From contig CABXXS010000051.1 in the NCBI GenBank assembly GCA_902516225.1, positions 1-5,013 of the forward strand: a stretch of 5,013 nucleotides of DNA, written 5' to 3'. This document shows, piece by piece, positions 1-5,013 of the stretch. The stretch comes from Puniceicoccaceae bacterium. GTDB lineage: Bacteria > Verrucomicrobiota > Verrucomicrobiae > Opitutales > Coraliomargaritaceae. The notes below the pieces were generated by a model. That model did not search any database and was not told where the DNA came from. It worked only from the letters and a program-made list of their open reading frames with translations. The first letter of the stretch is position 1. Each line of letters starts with the position of its first letter. A program made the position numbers and the translations under genes.

Positions 1-506
1 GTTAATGTGGTAGCGTCAGCTATAGCGAACGGAACGTCTAGAAGCTTAGCCATTGTACGCGCAAGGAGTGTTTTTCCGCTACCTGTTGGCCCAAGCAGCA
101 GAATGTTACTCTTCTCAATCTGCACGTCGTCGTACTTGCTATCTATATCCGAAAAGTCAGAGGAAGACTCGACTCCAGATTCTGCGCGCAGACGTTTGTA
201 GTGGTTATAAACTGCAACTGATAAGGCTCGCTTCGCATAGTCCTGACTAATAATATGTTCGTCTAGCGCGGCGGTTATCTTAGCTGGTCTGATTAGATTA
301 AAAGTCCCACTGCTCGCAGCTTCCTCGGATTTTGGAGTAGAGTCGACAGCAGAAACATCGGCTAATTCACGGTCAATAATTGTCTTACAGACAGTAACAC
401 AGGAGTCACAAATATGCACACTCGCAGGACCTGCGATCATTTTACGAACTTCATTTTGTGCCTTTCCGCAAAAGGAGCAGAAAGTCATCCGTGTGGACTT
501 TGCCAT
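1..506 (-). CDS. clpX: ClpX, ATP-dependent Clp protease ATP-binding subunit (5' part only)
   Basis: This is the N-terminal 168 residues of the AAA+ unfoldase that recognises tagged substrates, unfolds them with ATP and threads them into ClpP in the cytoplasm. The rest of the gene lies beyond the left edge. Visible in the translation: an N-terminal zinc-binding domain with paired cysteines C10/C13 and C33/C36 (CSFCG and CDSC), a variable acidic and Ser-rich linker at about 47-67, the family segment [20 protein letters not shown] at about 81-100 followed by NHYKR, and a perfect Walker A, GPTGSGKT, at 139-146. The last visible stretch, [11 protein letters not shown], is typical of ClpX just before Walker B. 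The usual IGQ after the LDE motif reads ISQ here. The start is the ATG at 504-506; a second in-frame ATG, six codons in, is possible. It follows the clpP stop by 26 bp with no clear Shine-Dalgarno sequence, so it is probably co-transcribed with clpP. Identification is very secure. Confidence 0.98.
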   Translation of the reverse strand, partial: MAKSTRMTFCSFCGKAQNEVRKMIAGPASVHICDSCVTVCKTIIDRELADVSAVDSTPKSEEAASSGTFNLIRPAKITAALDEHIISQDYAKRALSVAVYNHYKRLRAESGVESSSDFSDIDSKYDDVQIEKSNILLLGPTGSGKTLLARTMAKLLDVPFAIADATTL

Positions 507-532
507 AGATTAGGTCTGTATACGTGCGATAC

Positions 533-1129
533 TTAGTCGATTGGCTTAGCTTCAATCACTTTATCGACGATGCCATAAGCCAAGGCATCCTGAGCGGTTA
601 GATAAAAATCGCGATCTGAGTCCGATGCAATTTCTTCGGCAGTTTTATTGGTATGACTAGCAATCAAACCGTTCATACGTTCACGCCAGCGAAGAATCTC
701 GCGAGCAGCGATAGAGATATCTGAAGTCTGCCCAGTAGCACCGCCGGTCGGTTGGTGCATCATAACACGACTGTTCGGGAGTGCGTAGCGCTTTCCCTTT
801 GTACCCGCTGCAAGAAGTAGCGTCGCCATGCTCGCGGCTTGGCCCACACAATAGGTCACTGTATCACACTGAAGAAAATTCATGGTGTCATAGATGGCCA
901 TGCCATCGGTCACACTACCACCGGGGGAATTAATATAGAGGCTGATGTCTTTTTTAGCATCTTCCATCTGGAGAAAGAGCATCTGCGCAATGACGGCGTT
1001 AGCCACAAAGTCGTTAATAGGTGTCCCGATAAAGATGATTCGATCACGCAAGAGACGGCTGTAAATGTCCCAAGCGCGCTCGGTACGTCCTTCTCGCTCA
1101 TAGACAGTAGGTAGTGGTACGTAGCTCAC
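533..1129 (-). CDS. clpP: ClpP, ATP-dependent Clp protease proteolytic subunit
   Basis: This is a complete 198-residue serine peptidase (family S14) that forms the two-ring, 14-subunit degradation chamber of ClpXP or ClpAP. The catalytic triad is intact: Ser100 in GQAASMA, His125 in MMHQP and Asp174 in SDRDF. Other family hallmarks are [11 protein letters not shown] at 23-33 (start of the head domain), YINSPGG at 65-71 and the [11 protein letters not shown] handle region at 128-138. Length matches the usual 190-210 residues, with only a short N-terminal propeptide, if any. The start is GTG at 1127-1129. An in-frame TAA at 1133-1135, one codon further upstream, rules out any longer reading, and the next Met is residue 50. 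No Shine-Dalgarno sequence is visible; the leader before the start is A/T-rich. The gene lies 112 bp after tig and 26 bp before clpX on the same strand, so it is read as part of a tig-clpP-clpX unit, possibly with its own promoter in the gap. Confidence 0.98.
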   Translation of the reverse strand: MSYVPLPTVYEREGRTERAWDIYSRLLRDRIIFIGTPINDFVANAVIAQMLFLQMEDAKKDISLYINSPGGSVTDGMAIYDTMNFLQCDTVTYCVGQAASMATLLLAAGTKGKRYALPNSRVMMHQPTGGATGQTSDISIAAREILRWRERMNGLIASHTNKTAEEIASDSDRDFYLTAQDALAYGIVDKVIEAKPID

Positions 1130-1171
1130 GATTTATATATTGGTTGCGTTATAATATTTAGTGAAGTGAGA

Positions 1172-1199
1172 AATTTACTCGCATAAGCTTGAATATCAA
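1172..1199 (-). promoter_or_regulatory. Weak candidate sigma70-type promoter for clpP-clpX
   Basis: On the minus strand, TTGATA (1194-1199, five of six bases of the -35 consensus) is followed after 16 bp by TAAATT (1172-1177, four of six of the -10 consensus). The predicted transcript would start roughly 35-40 nt before the clpP GTG. The 112-bp tig-clpP gap leaves room for an internal promoter. A match this good can occur by chance in A/T-rich DNA, so this is only a suggestion. Confidence 0.3.
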
Positions 1200-1241
1200 A
1201 TGCCTTTTACGCAATCTAAGAAGCTTCTGTCTTCTAATCGG

Positions 1242-2570
1242 CTAGTCCGATTCTTTTACAGGCTCTACAGGTTCACGTTCTGCCTTTTCGAGCAATAGAT
1301 CCATGGTTTTACCGAGGACGATTTCGCGGCGCATATTATTGATGCGGTTTTGGTCTTTACGAAGTTCTTTCACCAGTTTCTCAGGATTTTGACCGGATTG
1401 TTGAGCTTCCATCATTATCATGCGACTAAAGTCTTCGTTCTCAACTTGTATTTTCTCTTTTTCGGCAATCTTGGTAAGGATCAGTCGCGACTTAATGCGA
1501 TCATGCGCCGCCTTACTTGCTCCATCATGCAATGACTCTTTATGCTTCTCTAATTCATCCTTTGATACGCCTTGTTGCATGTTACGCTGCATAAAATCGC
1601 GAAGGACGGAATCAGTCTCACTATCGATCCCGCTCTGAGGAACCGGGAAATCTACGCAGTTGAGTAATTCCTCAGTGATCTGCTGACGCTCGGCATTGGC
1701 GTTCTGCTGTTTTTTTTGGTTAGTAATATTTTCTGCTAAACGCTCAAGAAGCTCAGCCTTGTCTTTGACTTGTAGGCTTGTGAAAAAGGCTTCGTCCATT
1801 TCGGGCATCACTTTTTCTCTGACTTCCTTTGCCTCGAGGCTGTAAACAGCCGTCTTACCGGCCAATACTTCAGGCTTAAAGTCTTCCGGGTACTCCATGG
1901 TAACTTCCTTGGTGTCGCCCGCCTTCATCCCTACTAGGCCATCGATAATCGCTCGAACACCTGGCGCATCTTCGGACCCGGCTTCTTCCCAGGTTGTTTC
2001 CTGTGATCCATACATTGTAGCATCTGGTACAAGATCCGCGACTAATTCTTCTCCAATTTTACCTTCATATCCGCACTGCACATAATCGCCTTTCTGAGCA
2101 GCCTTATCGGCAACATTAAATTCGGCTCTTTGACCGAGCAACTGATCTAGAGTCTTGGTAACTTCTTCTTCAGATGCTTCTGAGGAAGCCTCTTTAACTT
2201 TGAGACCTTCATAGGCGGGTAATTCAAAATCAGGGACGACGTCTACTGTAAAGGTAATGGTAGCCTCCTGTCCCGAAACGATTTCTCCATCATCCATATC
2301 GACTATATTAAAAACCTCAAAATCGGCGACAGCCACGCCTTCTTGGTGAGCTTGGGATACGACGCGTTGTTTAAGCTCTTGCTTCATGTCTTTAGCGAAA
2401 CGACTACGCACCATACTATCGGGTGCTTTTCCCGCCCGGAATCCAGGGATTTTAGCTTGTTGCTTAAATTCTTTTAGTAATTTCTCCTCATACACAGAGA
2501 CCTCTTCAGGAGATACTGTAACAGTGATTGCTTTGCGAGTGGCGCTGATATCTTTAAGGTCTGTTTTCAC
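1242..2570 (-). CDS. tig: Trigger factor, ribosome-associated chaperone and prolyl isomerase
   Basis: This is a complete 442-residue trigger factor (E. coli has 432), which binds ribosomal protein L23 at the tunnel exit and shelters nascent chains. Domains in order: the ribosome-binding domain at 1-115, with the signature GFRAGK at 43-48 that matches the GFRxGK ribosome-docking motif in family position; an FKBP-type PPIase domain at about 155-250 (GDYVQCGYEG, later GLVGMKAGDTKEV and YPEDF); and a helical, charged C-terminal chaperone domain at about 255-430. An acidic tail (EREPVEPVKESD) ends the protein. The PPIase domain is divergent around 185-212 (ETTWEEAGSEDAPGVRAIID), where the usual PGFE-type segment is altered, so isomerase activity is uncertain. 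The start is GTG at 2568-2570. No ATG occurs in frame between it and the upstream in-frame TAA, and the N-terminus aligns with the family. No Shine-Dalgarno sequence is visible. A run of eight A residues in the message (1710-1717) encodes part of NQKKQQ. Downstream are clpP and clpX on the same strand. Confidence 0.95.
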   Translation of the reverse strand: MKTDLKDISATRKAITVTVSPEEVSVYEEKLLKEFKQQAKIPGFRAGKAPDSMVRSRFAKDMKQELKQRVVSQAHQEGVAVADFEVFNIVDMDDGEIVSGQEATITFTVDVVPDFELPAYEGLKVKEASSEASEEEVTKTLDQLLGQRAEFNVADKAAQKGDYVQCGYEGKIGEELVADLVPDATMYGSQETTWEEAGSEDAPGVRAIIDGLVGMKAGDTKEVTMEYPEDFKPEVLAGKTAVYSLEAKEVREKVMPEMDEAFFTSLQVKDKAELLERLAENITNQKKQQNANAERQQITEELLNCVDFPVPQSGIDSETDSVLRDFMQRNMQQGVSKDELEKHKESLHDGASKAAHDRIKSRLILTKIAEKEKIQVENEDFSRMIMMEAQQSGQNPEKLVKELRKDQNRINNMRREIVLGKTMDLLLEKAEREPVEPVKESD

Positions 2571-2610
2571 GATAGGTAAGTATGATAAATTGTAGTAACG
2601 CCAGAAAATG

Positions 2611-2630
2611 GCCGCATAACAAAAAGCGGC
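2611..2630 (-). other. Small hairpin in the predicted tig 5' leader
   Basis: GCCGC at 2611-2615 and GCGGC at 2626-2630 form a perfect five-base-pair GC stem around a ten-base loop. It lies just downstream of the candidate tig -10 element, so it would sit at or near the very 5' end of the tig message. There is no following T tract on the minus strand, so it does not look like a terminator of the DUF805 gene. It may stabilise the transcript or be incidental. Confidence 0.3.
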
Positions 2631-2632
2631 AG

Positions 2633-2661
2633 AATAAAGGGCATAGTCATTTTACGGTCAA
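2633..2661 (-). promoter_or_regulatory. Candidate sigma70-type promoter for tig
   Basis: On the minus strand, TTGACC (2656-2661, five of six of the -35 consensus) is separated by exactly 17 bp from TTTATT (2633-2638, four of six of the -10 consensus). It lies in the 131-bp gap between the DUF805 gene and tig and would give a leader of roughly 55 nt. This is the best promoter-like match I found in the window, and it implies that tig can be expressed independently of the DUF805 gene. It is inferred from consensus only. Confidence 0.45.
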
Positions 2662-2701
2662 TGTCTATTATGAGAATAGTTCAGCCCCATATTAAAATGC
2701 C

Positions 2702-3058
2702 CTATTGCATTTTCCTAGGAGCCAGCCCCATGTAAACCAGTAACAGCAGATTAATCCCAGGAACAAACATCAGGAGTGACCAGTAGGCGGGCTTACCCAT
2801 GTCTCGTAAACGTTTAAGAAACTGCATAAGGCCAATCAATAAGCAAAAGATGGCCACTACTATGCCAACGAACGGGCCAAGCGGACTATAATTTCCATGG
2901 TGCCAATGATCGAAATAATTAATAGCGACTCTAGTGATACCCAAAGTGACTAGTGCTAGCAAAATGATGCGGATTGTAAATGCAATGCGGCCAATGCAGC
3001 CTTCGGAACTTATAAATATATCTTTCATAGTGTAGTTAGAGTATTTATCAAAACACAT
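2702..3058 (-). CDS. DUF805 family small inner-membrane protein
   Basis: This encodes 118 residues from the ATG at 3056-3058. It matches the DUF805 pattern (relatives include E. coli YhaH and YhaI): an N-terminal GR motif (CIGRIAF, 21-27), three hydrophobic segments at about 28-48, 61-82 and 91-113, the family signature LKRLRDMGKPAYWSLL at 81-96 (usual form RLHDxGKSGWW), and an ending PGINLLLLVYMGLAP typical of the third membrane helix. The function of the family is unknown and I do not assign one. The first loop is rich in aromatic and His residues (FDHWHHGNY, 49-57). A second ATG at 3026-3028 gives a 108-residue protein starting MKDIF, which places the GR motif at the usual family distance from the N-terminus and may be the real start. 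Neither start has a Shine-Dalgarno sequence. The gene is divergent from hflK and lies 131 bp upstream of tig, so it may be its own unit. Confidence 0.85.
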   Translation of the reverse strand: MCFDKYSNYTMKDIFISSEGCIGRIAFTIRIILLALVTLGITRVAINYFDHWHHGNYSPLGPFVGIVVAIFCLLIGLMQFLKRLRDMGKPAYWSLLMFVPGINLLLLVYMGLAPRKMQ

Positions 3059-3147
3059 GTTTACGGAAGGAATTTGGATCGCAACAAAAACCTTTGACGA
3101 CGTCGCGGATAGATTGAAATGCTGTTAAAATTTAGCCTTCTGTAAAC
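3059..3147. repeat. Imperfect 89-bp palindrome with 12-bp arms
   Basis: GTTTACGGAAGG at 3059-3070 is answered by CCTTCTGTAAAC at 3136-3147. All twelve positions pair if one G-T wobble is allowed. The arms are 65 bp apart, and further partial complementarity follows just inside them (AATTT on the left, AAATT on the right after a two-base offset). An eight-base perfect palindrome, CGACGTCG (3098-3105), sits within about two bases of the centre. The left arm directly abuts the upstream ATG of the DUF805 gene, so the transcript leader of that gene could fold back on itself just before the start codon. It could also be an operator pair or the remnant of a small palindromic repeat element. No second copy occurs in the window. 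Confidence 0.5.
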
Positions 3148-3183
3148 GAGTAACTGCTGAGTCTTTCCATAATTTTCTAATAA

Positions 3184-3203
3184 GTATCACTTTTCGTTGA
3201 TAC
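3184..3203. promoter_or_regulatory. Short dyad (possible operator) upstream of hflK
   Basis: GTATCA at 3184-3189 and TGATAC at 3198-3203 are perfect inverted repeats with an eight-base spacer. The dyad lies about 30 bp before the hflK ATG, in the divergent intergenic region, where a regulator-binding site or a leader hairpin would be plausible. I recognise no specific regulator for it, and six-base arms can arise by chance. Confidence 0.3.
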
Positions 3204-3218
3204 AGATTAGTTTTTGTG

Positions 3219-3233
3219 AGAGTATTAGACTCT
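3219..3233 (+). other. Hairpin abutting the hflK start codon
   Basis: AGAGT (3219-3223) and ACTCT (3229-3233) form a perfect five-base-pair stem with loop ATTAG, ending at the base before the ATG of hflK. The purine-rich GAGAG at 3218-3222, the only sequence near this start resembling a Shine-Dalgarno site, is mostly within the stem. Folding could limit translation initiation; the stem is short and its stability is modest. Confidence 0.3.
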
Positions 3234-4253
3234 ATGGATAGAAATACACCGCCACCCATGCAAAGGAACCCTCTCGATGATGTTGATTGGGATGCTGTGC
3301 GACGTCTACGCAAACTAATTTACATCGTACCACTCTTACTGCTTATCGCCAGTGGCGCTTTGAGTAGTTACTATATAGTTCAACCCGAAGAAGAAGCAGT
3401 AGTGAAGCGATTTGGTCGAGTCATCGCCCAGAAAGAGCCAGGCTTACACTTTAAATTACCTTATGGTATTGATAGCGCGCAAATGGTGCCTACTGCCCGG
3501 GTCTTAAAAGAGGAGTTTGGATTTCGCACACAGGGAATCCAAGGGCGCACTAGTTACCGCAAAGACAGGGAGCACCGCGATGAATCACTCATGTTGACCG
3601 GCGACCTAAAGGTCATCGATGTAGAATGGGTCGTTCAATACCGTGTTAGCGATCCTGATAAGTTCTTACACAGAGTACGTAGTCCGGAGAAGACTCTGCG
3701 AGATGTTTCCGAGTCCGTCATGCGCCGCATCGTAGGCAACAGTCTGGGTAGTGATGTTTTAACCGAGAAGCGGGTACAGGTTGCCACTTCCTCTCGTCTT
3801 GAACTACAAAAAGCCCTAGATAACTTTGATCTTGGCATACAGATCAGCACGATTGAACTCCAAGACGTGACGCCACCTGAACCCGTCAAACCCGCTTTTA
3901 ACGAGGTAAACCAAGCCGAGCAAGAGCGCGAGCGTTTTATAAACGAGGCTGAAAAAAGGCGTAATCAAGTAATCCCACGGGCAGAGGGTGAAGCACTACA
4001 ACTTATTGCGGAAGCCAGAGGCTATGCAGCAAAAAGAATTAACGACGCCAAAGGTGAAGCTGAGCGCTTTACAGCAGTCTACGAAGCTTATCAAGACGCC
4101 CCAGATGTAACCCGCCAGCGAATGTACCTAGAGATGGTTGACAAAGTTCTCCCTGTTGCAGGAAAAATTTTTATTATGGACGAGAACCAGAGTGCTCCTC
4201 TTCCACTTCTTAACCTGAGTGATACTCCAACCGCATTTCCTCCAACCCGCTAG
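3234..4253 (+). CDS. hflK: HflK, SPFH-domain subunit of the FtsH-associated HflKC complex
   Basis: This is a complete 339-residue membrane protein. HflK pairs with HflC in a large membrane cage that surrounds FtsH and modulates degradation of membrane and cytosolic substrates. Layout: a short, proline-containing cytosolic N-terminus (1-27), one membrane anchor at about 28-48 (LIYIVPLLLLIASGALSSYYI), an SPFH/prohibitin domain from about 49 (QPEEEAVVKRFGRV, then EPGLHFKLPYGID) to about 230, and an alanine- and charge-rich coiled region (EVNQAEQERERFINEAEKRR at 224-243, then IPRAEGEA). It is shorter than E. coli HflK (419) and lacks the long Gly-rich N-terminus. A polar insertion at about 96-118 (GFRTQ to DESLM) precedes LTGDLKVIDVEWVVQYRV; I recall this arrangement from non-enteric HflK proteins. 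I chose the ATG at 3234; a GTG at 3216 would add six residues but places a hairpin inside the gene. hflC follows after two bases. Confidence 0.95.
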   Translation: MDRNTPPPMQRNPLDDVDWDAVRRLRKLIYIVPLLLLIASGALSSYYIVQPEEEAVVKRFGRVIAQKEPGLHFKLPYGIDSAQMVPTARVLKEEFGFRTQGIQGRTSYRKDREHRDESLMLTGDLKVIDVEWVVQYRVSDPDKFLHRVRSPEKTLRDVSESVMRRIVGNSLGSDVLTEKRVQVATSSRLELQKALDNFDLGIQISTIELQDVTPPEPVKPAFNEVNQAEQERERFINEAEKRRNQVIPRAEGEALQLIAEARGYAAKRINDAKGEAERFTAVYEAYQDAPDVTRQRMYLEMVDKVLPVAGKIFIMDENQSAPLPLLNLSDTPTAFPPTR

Positions 4254-4255
4254 AT

Positions 4256-5013
4256 ATGAACATAAGACAAATCTTTTCGCTAGGCCTGCTCATTTTACTA
4301 GTAGCGGCTGCTATTTGCCTCAAAGGCTCCATCTATATATTAGACGAAGTTGAACAGGCTGTAGTCGTACAACTTGGCGCACCTGTGGGTGAACCAGTAA
4401 CAAGTCCTGGAATGCACTTTAAACTTCCTTTTATTCAAGAAGTACGCCGGTTCGATAAGCGTGTCATCTCCTGGGATGGCGACCCTAATCAAATCCCCAC
4501 GCGTGGCGAACAATTTATCTCTGTAGACACCACCGCTCGCTGGCGAATTGCTGACCCACTTGTATTCATGCAACGAGTACAAAACGAGCGCGGTGCGACT
4601 ATGCGCCTAAATGATATTCTTGACTCCGTAGTCCGGGACAAGATCTCAGCTACAGATCTCGTTGAGATTGTTCGGTCCAAAGATTGGAAAATTAGTGAAG
4701 AAGATTTAGCTCGCGTCCAAACAAGCGGTGAAGGCGATGAGGAGATACTCCTACAAGAAGTTAAAACAGGTCGCCAAGAACTAGTCCAATCAATCTTCGA
4801 CCAAGCGGCTAGTCAAATGCCACAACTTGGCATCGAGCTAGTCGATATTAGGATTAAACGCATCGACTATGTAGAGGATGTCGAACAACGAGTCTTTGAT
4901 CGAATGATAGCCGAAAGACAAAGAATCGCCGAACAATTTCGATCTGAGGGCCAAGGGCGAGCAGCAGAAATCGACGGCGATACTAGGCAGTCACTGGCTG
5001 AAATCCAGTCTGA
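4256..5013 (+). CDS. hflC: HflC, SPFH-domain partner of HflK (3' end beyond the window)
   Basis: The open frame starts at the ATG at 4256, two bases after the hflK stop (TAGATATG), and runs off the right edge after 252 residues; E. coli HflC has 334. Seen: a membrane anchor at about 7-28 (FSLGLLILLVAAAICLKGSI), the SPFH start DEVEQAVVVQLGAPVG at 30-45, SPGMHFKLPFIQEV at 50-63 (compare EPGLHFKIPFIETV in E. coli), DTTARWRIADP at 91-101, and LGIELVDIRIKRIDYVEDVE at 191-210 followed by VFDRMIAERQRIAEQFRSEGQG, the most diagnostic block of HflC. A charged segment at about 142-175 lies where the family is variable in length. The protein joins HflK as the alternating subunit of the cage around FtsH. 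The tight spacing points to one transcript and probably to translational coupling, since no Shine-Dalgarno sequence is visible at the end of hflK. Confidence 0.95.
   Translation, partial: MNIRQIFSLGLLILLVAAAICLKGSIYILDEVEQAVVVQLGAPVGEPVTSPGMHFKLPFIQEVRRFDKRVISWDGDPNQIPTRGEQFISVDTTARWRIADPLVFMQRVQNERGATMRLNDILDSVVRDKISATDLVEIVRSKDWKISEEDLARVQTSGEGDEEILLQEVKTGRQELVQSIFDQAASQMPQLGIELVDIRIKRIDYVEDVEQRVFDRMIAERQRIAEQFRSEGQGRAAEIDGDTRQSLAEIQS

Noticed and set aside
1216..1235. AGAAGCTTCT palindrome with a nearby CTTCT after the tig stop, as a possible terminator
   Set aside because: The palindrome has no loop, the alternative stem is only five A/T-rich pairs, and no T tract follows on the minus strand. 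It does not meet the pattern of an intrinsic terminator.
2665..2679. CTATT-ATGAG-AATAG hairpin between the DUF805 gene and tig
   Set aside because: Five mostly A-T pairs with no T tract; too weak to call a terminator or an operator, although it lies just upstream of the candidate tig -35.
2639..2703. GGGCAT / ATGCCC and CATTTTA / TAAAATG inverted repeats around the DUF805-tig gap
   Set aside because: The two pairs cannot form together without a large bulge and are short; likely chance in A/T-rich DNA.
3148..3233. A sigma70 promoter for hflKC
   Set aside because: TTGATA at 3198 with a 17-bp spacer gives only GAGTAT as -10, and CATAAT near 3170 lacks a -35. Neither is good enough to annotate, although a promoter must exist in or near this region.
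3125..3313. Open frame of 62 codons on the minus strand over the hflK start
   Set aside because: It overlaps the conserved beginning of hflK, lacks any recognisable domain and has low-complexity Arg/Ser composition; a shadow of the real gene.
4340..4582. Open frame of 80 codons on the minus strand inside hflC
   Set aside because: It lies wholly inside the conserved SPFH coding region of hflC and resembles no protein family I know; an antisense shadow.

Overview
This is a bacterial chromosomal segment holding core protein quality-control genes. All six genes are read in full or in part, and there are no RNA genes, mobile elements, CRISPR arrays or broken genes that I can see. The organism is probably a Gram-negative bacterium of moderate G+C. 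The sequence features of HflK, trigger factor and the small DUF805 protein, and the weak Shine-Dalgarno signals, remind me of the Verrucomicrobiota (Opitutae-like). That is an impression from memory, not the result of a search.

Minus strand, in order of transcription from the middle of the window leftwards: a small DUF805 membrane protein (2702-3058), trigger factor tig (1242-2570), the Clp protease peptidase subunit clpP (533-1129) and the 5' third of the unfoldase gene clpX (1-506, cut by the window edge). tig-clpP-clpX is a classic bacterial gene order. A candidate sigma70-type promoter lies upstream of tig (2633-2661), and a weaker one upstream of clpP (1172-1199).

Plus strand: hflK (3234-4253) and hflC (4256-5013, cut by the window edge) run divergently from the DUF805 gene. 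They are two base pairs apart and are certainly co-transcribed in design. Their products are SPFH membrane proteins that assemble around the FtsH protease.

The 175-bp divergent intergenic region (3059-3233) is the least explained part. It contains an 89-bp imperfect palindrome with 12-bp arms (3059-3070 and 3136-3147) and an 8-bp palindrome near its centre, a separate 6-bp dyad (3184-3203), and a small hairpin abutting the hflK ATG (3219-3233).

Taken together, the window links nascent-chain folding (trigger factor), cytosolic ATP-dependent degradation (ClpXP) and membrane-protease control (HflKC). I did not find an undescribed biological system here. The most worthwhile leads are the dyad structures between DUF805 and hflK, and the linkage of an uncharacterised membrane protein to these proteostasis genes.
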